From: Pelagirhabdus alkalitolerans
GTDB taxonomy: Bacteria; Bacillota; Bacilli; Bacillales; Amphibacillaceae
Direction of reading: 5' to 3'
NCBI RefSeq assembly: GCF_900096905.1
Contig: NZ_FMYI01000002.1
Coordinates: 248,001 to 312,000 of the forward strand
DNA length: 64,000 nucleotides
The translations under genes were made by a program, and so were the position numbers. Each line of letters begins with the position of its first letter. Position 1 is the stretch's first letter. This document shows positions 1 through 7,316 of this stretch, piece after piece. The notes under the pieces were generated by a model. That model searched no databases, was not told where the DNA came from, and worked only from the letters and a program-made list of their open reading frames with translations.

Positions 1-272
1 TTGATCGACTCATTCACCATTCACATTTATTAATGTTTAGAGGCGATAGTTTCCGTTATAAAGAGTCATTAATTCATGAGTAGATAGTGATGGCAAGTGG
101 CATACAAAATTAATTGCCGTTTAACGCAATTCCCTATTGCCAAATACATATCAACCATGAAACTAAAGAAGGTCCAGAATGTATAAGTAATGACACTTTT
201 TTTGATGTTTTGGCACAACAGGTGATTTACTTGTATCATAACTTAGTTTCATAAGTGAAGGAGAAAGCTAGA
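1..272. other. Non-coding left edge, upstream of broken recombinase
   Basis: No open frame with a ribosome binding site is visible here. A 10-bp inverted pair, ATGAAACTAA at 157-166 and TTAGTTTCAT at 243-252, lies directly upstream of the recombinase relic. Resolvases of this family often bind inverted sites just ahead of their own gene, so this could be a remnant of a res-type site. That is inference from position only. Confidence 0.3.
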
Positions 273-820
273 ATGAAATATGGATATGCAAGAGTTTCAA
301 CGTCACAGCAAGACTTAAATTCACAAATAAATATATTGCATGATCAAGGTTGAGAGAAGATCTTTAAAGAGAAGTTTACAGGAACTAAAAAAGAACGTCC
401 TGCTTTCCGGGAATTGCTGAATTTAATTAAACCAAATGATACAATGGTTGTAACAAAACTAGATCGATTTGCACGATCAACAGTAGATGGTATTCAAACG
501 ATTAAGCAGCTATTTAACAAAGGGGTGAAAGTACATTTTCTAAACATGGGTCTAGTTGAAGATACGCCAACAGGTCGATTAATTTTTAGTATAATGACAT
601 CATTTGCAGAATTTGAATGTGATATGATCGTAGAAAGAACACAAGAAGGAAAGTTATTAGCGAAACAAAACAAAGATTTTAAAGAGGGCAGACCAAAGAA
701 GTACAGCAAAAAGCAGATTGAACATGCTATAGAGCTAAAAAACATTACTTTTATAAGCAAGTTGAAGAAATGACTGGTATTAGTAAGAGTACATTGACTC
801 GATCCATAAAAAATCCATAG
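273..820 (+). pseudogene. Serine recombinase (resolvase/invertase family), broken
   Basis: Reading from the ATG at 273 gives a typical small serine recombinase N-terminus, MKYGYARVSTSQQDLNSQ, with the catalytic serine in ARVST. An in-frame TGA at 351-353 then interrupts it, after which the same frame continues with the family motifs TKLDRFARS, TGRLIFSIMTSFAEFE and EGRPKK. Near 738-744 a run of A appears to shift the frame: the next frame carries a helix-turn-helix tail (VEEMTGISKSTLTRSI) ending at the TAG at 818-820. The intact protein would be about 180 residues, the usual size for Tn3/plasmid-type resolvases. The ribosome binding site GAAGGAG is still present. Two separate lesions make this a decayed gene rather than a single sequencing error. 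It suggests the left end of the window came from a mobile element. Confidence 0.85.
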
Positions 821-850
821 AGTAAACTTTTAAAAGCTATTACTCTATGG
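815..850 (-). terminator. Intrinsic terminator of the membrane effector gene
   Basis: Perfect 11-bp arms, CCATAGAGTAA at 815-825 and TTACTCTATGG at 840-850, are followed on the minus strand by a T-rich tract (ATTTTTTATG). The hairpin overlaps the last codons of the recombinase relic. Confidence 0.7.
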
Positions 851-864
851 TTAAGTATTGAAAT

Positions 865-2070
865 TTATTTTTTAAATAATTTTGCGGTTTTATATTTAGT
901 ATGATCAATTAAACTTTTATCTCTGGGCTTAGTCGCAAACATGTTGTGTAAAGATAATAAGAACATAATTGAAAATAAGTAAAACAAAAAGATGTTAGCA
1001 AGTATAGGTAAAGAATTAGTATATGCAGAATCGAATGTTGAATTGTTATCGAGGTATATAATTGCAAATCCTGTAATCATAATGAAGTACAGCAAGTAGT
1101 GTGTAATTATAACAACCGGATATCGCTCAACTACAGAACAATTGCAAACATTTGAATCATCTTTTCCATTAAATGAATTTACTAATTTTTTAAAAAAAGA
1201 ATTTGAAGCCTTTTTCTTTTCTTTACATTTACAGCTAGAGATTTCTCTTCCTATTATTTTGGACATTCCATGCAAAAGAAAGAATATTATCACAATAACA
1301 CCTGACGCACCTATTGAACTTATAACCAGTACATTTCCAATTGGGAGCCTATGAGCATTATTAAAAATGCTAGTGAAAGAATGAATAGATCCAAAAGCGC
1401 CCATTAAAATAGCAGCGAATATACCTAAAATACTAATGAACTGTGTGATGACCTTATCATAGGTATCTTTTAATTCATTTTGCATTTTTGAGTAGTCATT
1501 TTGGTATTGTGCAAGTTTAGTTTCGAATTCCTCAATTGATTCGTTCATGTTATCAATTCTTTTTTCGTAATATACTATTTCATCGCTTATTCCATTTGGA
1601 ACATGATCTTTTTGTAATGTAGACAAGCCAATATGCTCTTTTATTTTAAGAAAATTTCTTTTTAGCTGATGTGAAGCATTATTATCAACGTTTTTTAAGT
1701 AATGAGACCAATTCTTATCTAAACGATCTTTAATAATGTCTTTTAATTCTTCTTGCGAGTTTTCAAAAACAATTCTAGTAATATCAGTATAAGGTATTAC
1801 GTCTGCTTCAAACTTAATACTTTTTAAAACATCAATAAATTCATTGAATTCTTTTGCAGCAGTAATCACTGTGGATCCACTATTATCAGATTGATCATTT
1901 TGAGTTGACCATTTGTTATCGGATTTACTATAAAATTTGTCTATAAATTCATCAATCTTATCCGTTTCTTTCTTAGTGTGGTTTTGGTCAGTCTTCATGT
2001 AGCTTTGGTCAATGGCATTAATATAATTTTTTAATTTTTCTTCTAAATTTTTCAAATCCTGATTACTCAT
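865..2070 (-). CDS. Coiled-coil protein with four membrane helices, candidate toxin/effector
   Basis: I do not recognise a named family. The 401-residue protein has a hydrophilic, mostly helical N-terminal half (1-163), a predicted coiled coil at about 164-206, then four hydrophobic helices at about 207-229, 246-268, 317-340 and 354-376, and a lysine-rich tail. The loop between helices 2 and 3 carries two CxC pairs (C280/C282 and C309/C311) that could bind a metal. The ATG at 2070 is preferred: it is preceded by AAGGA at a good distance and overlaps the stop of the upstream Panacea gene in ATGAGTAA. A TTG at 2094 would add eight residues. The tight coupling to a Panacea antitoxin-like gene suggests a membrane-acting toxin or abortive-infection effector. 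This is inferred from context, not from a recognised domain. Confidence 0.6.
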   Translation of the reverse strand: MSNQDLKNLEEKLKNYINAIDQSYMKTDQNHTKKETDKIDEFIDKFYSKSDNKWSTQNDQSDNSGSTVITAAKEFNEFIDVLKSIKFEADVIPYTDITRIVFENSQEELKDIIKDRLDKNWSHYLKNVDNNASHQLKRNFLKIKEHIGLSTLQKDHVPNGISDEIVYYEKRIDNMNESIEEFETKLAQYQNDYSKMQNELKDTYDKVITQFISILGIFAAILMGAFGSIHSFTSIFNNAHRLPIGNVLVISSIGASGVIVIIFFLLHGMSKIIGREISSCKCKEKKKASNSFFKKLVNSFNGKDDSNVCNCSVVERYPVVIITHYLLYFIMITGFAIIYLDNNSTFDSAYTNSLPILANIFLFYLFSIMFLLSLHNMFATKPRDKSLIDHTKYKTAKLFKK

Positions 2071-2506
2071 TGACAAAATCCTTGTAAATTTCAATGAGCG
2101 AATATGGGGGAACGTACTCTCTACGCAAAACCTCGTTTCTATAATTCTTCCATGAAGGTATTTTATGTGATACCTCTACTAGTTTAAAGGGGCTAACTTT
2201 TAGGAGTTTAATGATAATATCATCTAAGTTGCTGTAATCTTCACTATATTCACCTTGGCTTAGAATAGGTGTGTCACCATAAATGTTGTATTTAAAATAT
2301 ACTTCTTCAACGACTGGTCCATATTTCCATCTCCTAAAGCTATTTGCGTTGCTTATTTCTTCAGCTAAGTTGTCTATATCTCCAATCTTTTGCATATAGA
2401 ATCCTAAAGTGAAAAACATTATTTTTTGTAAATGCAAGTTAGTTAAGGGTACGTCATGTTGGTGTGCAATAGCTAAAATATGATCAGCTAATTTTTGGTC
2501 TGCCAT
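2063..2506 (-). CDS. Panacea (DUF4065/GepA) domain protein, probable antitoxin
   Basis: The 147-residue product shows the hallmarks of the Panacea fold: LHLQKIMFFTLGF at residues 24-36 (the usual LQKLLYFAQG-type helix) and RRWKYGPVVEEVY at 58-70 (the usual WxxGPVxxxVY block). Panacea proteins (PanA, formerly DUF4065) are known as antitoxins that neutralise many unrelated toxins, and some are proteolysis adaptors such as SocA. Here the gene comes first and overlaps the membrane-protein gene by 8 bases, so the two are almost certainly cotranslated. It has a strong ribosome binding site (GGGAGG) and a promoter with an inverted repeat over its -10, consistent with autoregulation. The family assignment is firm. 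The antitoxin role is inferred from family and context. Confidence 0.85.
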   Translation of the reverse strand: MADQKLADHILAIAHQHDVPLTNLHLQKIMFFTLGFYMQKIGDIDNLAEEISNANSFRRWKYGPVVEEVYFKYNIYGDTPILSQGEYSEDYSNLDDIIIKLLKVSPFKLVEVSHKIPSWKNYRNEVLRREYVPPYSLIEIYKDFVNE

Positions 2507-2539
2507 ATTACAAACCTCCCTTATTTTTAAATATTAATA

Positions 2540-2574
2540 TTAACATTGTATCATAGATGAAATGTTAACAACAA
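2540..2574 (-). promoter_or_regulatory. Promoter and candidate operator of the Panacea operon
   Basis: On the minus strand a -35 TTGTTG (2569-2574) and a -10 TACAAT (2545-2550) are 18 bases apart. Perfect 8-bp arms TTAACATT (2540-2547) and AATGTTAA (2561-2568) flank and overlap the -10, so a dimeric regulator bound there would block RNA polymerase. Toxin-antitoxin operons are commonly autoregulated in this way. Confidence 0.5.
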
Positions 2575-3363
2575 AAAACATTAATTGTATCTTGCACCTT
2601 TATTAACTCCATAAATGTGTTAAAATAAAAAACATTCCTTGATAAGGGTAATTCTTGAGAGGTGTTGATTTAATTGGCACAGTTTTTGAATTTTCCCGTT
2701 CCTATTTGATAGAAATGAACTTGATTTTACAGTGGATTTTTAATGTATTGTATAATTTACAACGCATAGATCTGATTTAATCATGGGTAAAGTATTCTTT
2801 CATGAGCTAAAGGAATAAAAATAGCTAGGTCGCAGTAGCTAAAGTCATGAATGCGCTCAAGAAGGAAATTTGGGTAATTTTCCGTGAATACATAGGATTG
2901 TGAAATCTTATGGCTTAACTGCAAGCCTATATAGGTAAACAAGCGCGAAACATCCCGGTGCGACACACCCAGTCAACCCGGGTTTTGTTATTCAGTAAAA
3001 GTCAATTGTTTGATTTTAAATAAATGAGAGTGAATATTTCTATTTTTACACAATAATTTCACAGTAATTCGATAGAAAGTTGATACGACAAGATTTTAGC
3101 GACAATACTTATTCCTGCCTGGGACGTTTTTATATGTTAATAAGTTGGAAACTTTGATAAGTCATTATTTCCTACTATTATCACCTAAATCTCATCACAC
3201 AAATTAGCGCTTTTTTAAAACATATGACTTAACTCAATTTATCCGCATGTTTGGGAAGTTGATCTAACAACCATTTGATGTAACTCGAATTAGTTTCAAA
3301 TTATAAAAATATGAAGGTACACACTTGGGACAGAGAACAATATATCAAAATGTACTAAAGTTC

Positions 3364-3400
3364 CCCCCTTGACACACCTCGTGTTGAGGGGGTTTCTTTT
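3364..3400 (+). terminator. Orphan intrinsic terminator
   Basis: CCCCCTTGACAC pairs perfectly with GTGTTGAGGGGG across a 5-base loop and is followed by TTTCTTTT. No plus-strand coding sequence ends upstream, so it either ends a small RNA or is left from a lost gene. Confidence 0.75.
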
Positions 3401-3410
3401 ATGGGGTTAA

Positions 3411-3445
3411 TGAAAAAACACCTGAGATACCTCACCTCAGGTGTT
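3411..3445 (-). terminator. Terminator of the repeat-domain exported protein
   Basis: Arms ACACCTGAG (3418-3426) and CTCAGGTGT (3436-3444), read on the minus strand, are followed by TTTTTT. It lies 10 bases past the stop codon of the gene at 3455-4159. Confidence 0.75.
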
Positions 3446-3454
3446 AATGGATGA

Positions 3455-4159
3455 TTACTCAATTTCAATTGACCAATTATCATAGGCTTGTATTTCTATG
3501 ACTGCAAACTGATCACTTGTGATTTCAACGGTGATTGTGTCATCAAATTCACCTGATTCATCGACTAATACAAAGCTCTGGTTTAAAGTGACTAGAAACG
3601 CTTCGTCACCATCATGTGTGATGTTAAATTGTCTGTCTCCTTCTGTGAGGCCGATATAAATCGCTTCGTATCCACTCCCTGTAAGTTGGTGGGGTTCATC
3701 ATCAATAGATTCAGGTAAGTTTTGATCAACAGATATTGACCAATTATCTTCAGCTTGTATAGCAAGTGTGTACTGTTCTGTCTCTTCTGAACTCATAAAT
3801 AGACGTCCATCAAATCCTCCTGTTACATCAACTAATGTCTGTGAATCGCCTGATTGATCGTTCAATTGGACGCTAAATGAACCTTCTCCTTCATGTGTTA
3901 AATCGATCATTGCGAGGCCATTTTCAATTTCAAAACCTTCTGTTGTTTCATCTCCGGTTCCATTAAATTCATAAACCTCAAAGACTCCCGCTACTTCATC
4001 TGGGGAAGGGTGCTCATTGAGTAAAGGTTCATCTAAACTTTTAGTAGGTGTATCATCCGTTGCGATGGAGAAAATAATCAAGGTTGTTATAATAATCATA
4101 GTAAAAGGAACCCAAAAAGACAATCGCTTATAAAAGTGATGTTGATGTCCTGAAGACAA
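3455..4159 (-). CDS. Membrane-anchored exported protein with duplicated beta domain
   Basis: Not a family I can name. The start is a TTG behind AAGGAGG. A single hydrophobic helix at residues 14-33 anchors a very acidic extracellular part. That part contains the same module twice, at about 88-144 and 181-233: each begins THxGxxxFxVxLN, continues LVDxxGxFD and ends IQAxDNWSIxI. The pattern of alternating hydrophobic residues suggests a beta sandwich, perhaps a surface or ligand-binding module. The acidity fits a salt-adapted organism. The gene is monocistronic, with its own terminator. Function unknown. Confidence 0.7.
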   Translation of the reverse strand: MSSGHQHHFYKRLSFWVPFTMIIITTLIIFSIATDDTPTKSLDEPLLNEHPSPDEVAGVFEVYEFNGTGDETTEGFEIENGLAMIDLTHEGEGSFSVQLNDQSGDSQTLVDVTGGFDGRLFMSSEETEQYTLAIQAEDNWSISVDQNLPESIDDEPHQLTGSGYEAIYIGLTEGDRQFNITHDGDEAFLVTLNQSFVLVDESGEFDDTITVEITSDQFAVIEIQAYDNWSIEIE

Positions 4160-4490
4160 GGTAATTTCCTCCTTATAAAGAAATTTATATTATACTATAG
4201 CCTTATTTAAGTAAAATAATCACCTAACTTACATAAAAATATTGTTAATTAATGAACAAAATTTCACCCGTATAGAGAGAGTTAAATTCAAATTTATGCT
4301 AATTATTTTACATAAATTGAATAAACAATATAGTATAAATCACTCCAATCATTATTACAAAGGGATATTAAAAAAATATTACAAAAAAATTTCACTATGT
4401 CACAATTTGTTCATAGACTTTAGAGAGTTTTATGTTAATATAGTATGTGAAGCAAGTCACAATAGATAGATTAATAGGAGGAGAAAGATT
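4160..4490. other. AT-rich divergent intergenic region
   Basis: The region separates two divergent exported-protein genes and must hold both promoters. On the minus strand a TATAAT lies near 4190-4195 in front of the repeat-domain gene. A plus-strand open frame at 4242-4469 has no ribosome binding site, is extremely AT-rich and is judged non-coding. No other structure was seen. Confidence 0.4.
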
Positions 4491-5030
4491 ATGAAAAAAT
4501 GGATGACTTTATTAATGACAGTGTTAGTGATTGGTTTACTAGCGGCATGTGGAGCTGACGGTGTGGAAGAGGACACTGCAGACGACAATGGTGATGATGC
4601 AGATGCAACAACTGCAGCAACACAAGTGAATGTTGAAAGTGAAGATGAATTACTTGAAGGTATTTCTGATGATGGCGCATGGATCGTTATTTTCCATGAA
4701 GACATTGAAACTGATGAAGAACTAGTACTTACTGGTGGTTTCACAAATAACAATGATGAGCCAGATCGTAAATTAGCGCTTTATGCACAAGATGAAGACC
4801 GTAACATTACTGATCAATTCACATTAACTGCACCAAGCATTACTATTGAGAACGAAGCTACTCGTATCCAAGGTGGTACTTTTGCTGGTGATGTATATGT
4901 AGAAGCTGAAGGATTCCGTCTACCAGCTGATTCAACAATCGATGGTGACTTAATCTTCGCATCTGAAGAATACCAAGATTCAGCTGATATTGAAGAAGGA
5001 ACTGTAACAGGTTCTGTAGAAGTTCAATAA
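4491..5030 (+). CDS. Acidic lipoprotein, possibly with beta-helical repeats
   Basis: The 179-residue product begins with a classical lipoprotein signal, MKKWMTLLMTVLVIGLLAAC, so it should be lipidated at Cys20 and sit on the outer face of the membrane. A strongly acidic linker follows. The rest contains short repeated strands with glycines (GGTFAGDVYVEAEG, STIDGDLIF, GTVTGSVEV), the spacing seen in right-handed beta-helix or bactofilin-like proteins. No enzyme motif is visible. Ribosome binding site GGAGGAG, own terminator, single gene. The lipoprotein call is firm; the fold is a guess. Confidence 0.7.
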   Translation: MKKWMTLLMTVLVIGLLAACGADGVEEDTADDNGDDADATTAATQVNVESEDELLEGISDDGAWIVIFHEDIETDEELVLTGGFTNNNDEPDRKLALYAQDEDRNITDQFTLTAPSITIENEATRIQGGTFAGDVYVEAEGFRLPADSTIDGDLIFASEEYQDSADIEEGTVTGSVEVQ

Positions 5031-5034
5031 AACT

Positions 5035-5068
5035 AAAAAAGACACTCATTTTATATGGGTGTCTTTTT
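5035..5068 (+). terminator. Intrinsic terminator after the acidic lipoprotein
   Basis: GACACTCAT (5041-5049) pairs with ATGGGTGTC (5055-5063) with one G-T pair, followed by TTTTT. Confidence 0.8.
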
Positions 5069-5134
5069 ATATGCAAGGTAAACCTAAAATACGAACGTTA
5101 TTATATTTTATTTGATAATCATTAAGATTTACTG

Positions 5135-5163
5135 TTGATCTTTTTAAAATAGTTTGCTACAGT
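5135..5163 (+). promoter_or_regulatory. Promoter of serA
   Basis: TTGATC at 5135-5140 and TACAGT at 5158-5163 are separated by 17 bases. Transcription would start about 20 bases ahead of the riboswitch. Confidence 0.55.
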
Positions 5164-5188
5164 AACGTTAATGATTTGATTATTTCAT

Positions 5189-5259
5189 GAATACGTAACT
5201 GGCGTACACGGGGATTACCGTGAGGGAGCGTATTCTCATACATAGCCGTTCGCCTGGGC
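5189..5259 (+). promoter_or_regulatory. ZTP (pfl motif) riboswitch upstream of serA
   Basis: The segment shows the pfl/ZTP consensus: GTAACTGGCG, a P2 hairpin CACGG/CCGTG (5207-5211 with 5218-5222), the GGGAGCG segment, then after a linker the hallmark GCCGTTCGCCTGGGCA. P1 is formed by GAATACG (5189-5195) and CGTATTC (5229-5235). ZTP riboswitches sense the purine intermediate ZTP/ZMP that builds up when 10-formyl-tetrahydrofolate is short, and switch on one-carbon genes. Control of serine synthesis fits, because serine is the main one-carbon donor. A terminator-like hairpin follows immediately. Confidence 0.88.
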
Positions 5260-5290
5260 AAGGAGGTAAGGATTTTTCCTTACCTCCTTT
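5260..5290 (+). terminator. Expression-platform hairpin of the ZTP riboswitch
   Basis: AAGGAGGTAAGG pairs perfectly with CCTTACCTCCTT across a short T-rich loop, followed by TATATACTTTA. It begins where the aptamer ends, so aptamer folding and this stem can compete. The Shine-Dalgarno-like left arm is not the serA ribosome binding site, which is GGAGG at 5301-5305. Confidence 0.7.
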
Positions 5291-5314
5291 ATATACTTTA
5301 GGAGGACTTTAGTT

Positions 5315-6514
5315 ATGGAAATGACAGTAGTAGAAAAGCAGAAAACAATTCAAGTTTTAAACCCCATATCCCAAAAAGGATTAGACTATTTAGGTGAGGA
5401 TTATCAAGTGAGTGAGGATGCTCAGGGTGCGGAAGGTATTTTGGTCAGAAGCTATAATATGCATCAGTTCCCTTTACCTGAAAACCTTAAGGCGATCGCA
5501 AGAGCAGGAGCAGGTGTGAACAATATTCCAATTGAAGAGTGTACAAGTAAAGGCATTCCAGTCTTTAATACACCTGGTGCGAATGCGAATGCTGTGAAAG
5601 AATTGGTTCTGACAACTTTAATTGCATCTTCACGTCAATTGTTTGATGGAATCGAATGGGCTAAAACGTTGTCTCCCAATAATGGACCGATTCCCAAGCA
5701 AGTAGAGTCAGGTAAAAAGCAATTCGTTGGAAAAGAAATCCGAGGTAAAACGCTCGGTGTGATCGGTTTAGGTGCTATTGGTGCCAAGGTGGCAAATGAT
5801 GCACTTGAATTAGGTATGAACGTCGTAGGTTTTGATCCATTTGTTTCCGTTGATATGGCATGGGAACTGTCAAGATCGGTTAGACGTGTATATGATATTG
5901 AAACCCTTTATCAAGATGCTGATTATATCACGCTTCACGTTCCGCTGAATGATAAAACACGAACAATGCTAAATAAAGATGCGTTTCAGTTCATGAAATC
6001 AGATGTCCATATTTTGAATTTTTCACGTGGCGAACTGGTGCATAATTCGGATTTAAAAGAAGCTTTAGAAATGGAAAATATCGGGAAATATATAACTGAT
6101 TTTCCTAATGAAGATGTTTTAACAATGAAAAATGCGATTCCGATCCCGCATTTAGGTGCTTCATCACAAGAATCTGAGGAAAACTGTGCGATTATGGCGA
6201 CCCAACAACTAAAGGATTATATTGAAACAGGAAGCGTTAAAAATTCAGTGAATTTCCCAGATGTTACATTATCACCATTCAGACATATGAGGATAACAGC
6301 ATTCCATAACAACGTACCGAATATGTTAAGTCAATTAACACAAATCGTATCGAAGTTTGGGATTAATATTTCTGAAATGATGAACCGAAACAAAGAAAAT
6401 GTTGCCTATTCAGTTATTGACTTTGAATCATCAGTCGATTCATCCATCCAAGAACAAATTGAGTCTGAAATGATGAAAGTGAATGGGATGATCAGCGTTC
6501 GAATCTTGGGATAA
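5315..6514 (+). CDS. serA: D-3-phosphoglycerate dehydrogenase (serine biosynthesis)
   Basis: This cytosolic enzyme oxidises 3-phosphoglycerate with NAD+ in the first step of serine synthesis. The 399-residue chain has a substrate-binding half, a Rossmann half with GLGAIG at 151-156, the catalytic Arg in SRGE (about 238) and His in PHLGASS (about 279), then an ACT-type regulatory domain from about 325 to the end. It is the short ACT form, not the long form with an intervening domain. The start at 5315 has GGAGG nine bases ahead. Transcription is controlled by the ZTP riboswitch directly upstream. No serC is adjacent. Confidence 0.9.
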   Translation: MEMTVVEKQKTIQVLNPISQKGLDYLGEDYQVSEDAQGAEGILVRSYNMHQFPLPENLKAIARAGAGVNNIPIEECTSKGIPVFNTPGANANAVKELVLTTLIASSRQLFDGIEWAKTLSPNNGPIPKQVESGKKQFVGKEIRGKTLGVIGLGAIGAKVANDALELGMNVVGFDPFVSVDMAWELSRSVRRVYDIETLYQDADYITLHVPLNDKTRTMLNKDAFQFMKSDVHILNFSRGELVHNSDLKEALEMENIGKYITDFPNEDVLTMKNAIPIPHLGASSQESEENCAIMATQQLKDYIETGSVKNSVNFPDVTLSPFRHMRITAFHNNVPNMLSQLTQIVSKFGINISEMMNRNKENVAYSVIDFESSVDSSIQEQIESEMMKVNGMISVRILG

Positions 6515-6609
6515 TTGAATAAATAAATTAGACGTGTTAACATTCTTTAAAAGAAATTAGTACATTCTTATTTATAAAACTTTACTTGTCTTTTCTATTA
6601 TTAAAAATG

Positions 6610-6888
6610 AGTCTGAGACAAAACAAAAATGAATATCTTGAAACACGAACAATTCGATCAAAAGGGCATCGCAATCTGAAATGGACTCGCTTTCTGCGGG
6701 CACGGCCTCAGCTAACTTTAGAAGCAAAACTCGCTTCTAAAGTGGATCTTCGGCTCGTGCTCTTCCCGCAAGAGTCTCGTCCATTCCAGATTGCTTTAAA
6801 ATATGTAAACAAATAGACGGACAAAAAATAGTAAAAATACTATTTTCGTCCGACTATTACATTAACTTATTTACTTTTTTCTCAGACT
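6610..6888. repeat. MITE-like palindromic element
   Basis: The ends AGTCTGAGA (6610-6618) and TCTCAGACT (6880-6888) are perfect inverted repeats. Inside lies a large imperfect palindrome whose outer arms GCAATCTG (6671-6678) and CAGATTGC (6787-6794) match exactly and whose centre is a perfect 11-bp hairpin (6715-6725 with 6733-6743). Another hairpin, CGGAC to GTCCG, spans 6818-6852. The GC-rich arms (CTGCGGGCACGGCC, CGTGCTCTTCCCGC) contrast with the AT-rich surroundings. From memory, similar sequences recur in Bacillaceae genomes; no search was possible. It encodes nothing. It also fills most of the 529-base gap between serA and the next gene. Confidence 0.7.
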
Positions 6889-7043
6889 TAAGACATCTTT
6901 TTATTGTATAAATTTCCGTACTCAATTTAAATTAACTTTCGACATAAGATCCTGTATATATATAATTGTGTAAGCTTTTCCAACCGAGCGAAAGGATTTA
7001 AAAAGTAATAGGATCTTTATTATAAATGATAGGAGGATTTTTA

Positions 7044-7316
7044 ATGAGTGAGAAAACTAAAACGAATAGTAGTTCCGTAGTTTCTTTGACTATGGGTATT
7101 TTATCAATACTTATACCGTTTTTAGGTTTGCTTCTTGGTGTTTTCGGAGTTTTTGCGTCAAGAAAAGCTACAAAAGAAATAGAGGCTACCAGAGAAGATG
7201 GTAGAGGTTTAGCAATTTCAGGTTTAATTTGTAGCTCAGTTGGAATCGTCATGCAACTTTTCGTCGTGTTAGGGTATATAGCTTTTTTCTCATTGACGAC
7301 TGTAAATGTGGGATGA
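7044..7316 (+). CDS. Small DUF4190-like membrane protein
   Basis: A 90-residue protein with two hydrophobic helices (about 12-35 and 57-84) separated by a short charged loop (SRKATKEIEATREDGRG) that matches the DUF4190 pattern of small Gram-positive membrane proteins. The start at 7044 follows AGGAGG; an ATG 18 bases upstream lies before that site and is not used. No function is known for the family. Confidence 0.65.
   Translation: MSEKTKTNSSSVVSLTMGILSILIPFLGLLLGVFGVFASRKATKEIEATREDGRGLAISGLICSSVGIVMQLFVVLGYIAFFSLTTVNVG

Larger units (their letters stand above)
2507..3454. other. Gene-poor stretch of about 950 bases
   Basis: No convincing gene. Apart from the Panacea promoter it holds a possible plus-strand promoter with -10 TATAAT at 2751-2756 and a weak GC hairpin (CCCGG around 2954, CCGGG around 2978) followed by TTTTG. 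A short minus-strand frame at 2781-2966 has no ribosome binding site and no recognised domain. A strong orphan terminator lies at 3364-3400 with no plus-strand gene in front of it. The stretch may carry a small RNA or be the residue of deleted genes. Confidence 0.5.

Noticed and set aside
2781..2966. 61-codon minus-strand frame in the gene-poor stretch
   Set aside because: No ribosome binding site and no domain recognised. It may be part of a decayed repeat, but coding cannot be supported.
4242..4469. 75-codon open frame in the divergent gap
   Set aside because: No ribosome binding site, extreme AT content, no recognisable motif, and it sits where two promoters must lie.
5260..5290. AAGGAGG at 5261 as the serA ribosome binding site
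   Set aside because: It is the left arm of a perfect 12-bp hairpin and too far from the start; GGAGG at 5301-5305 has correct spacing.
6586..6816. 76-codon open frame inside the palindromic element
   Set aside because: It follows the arms of the repeat; the translation is low-complexity and there is no ribosome binding site.
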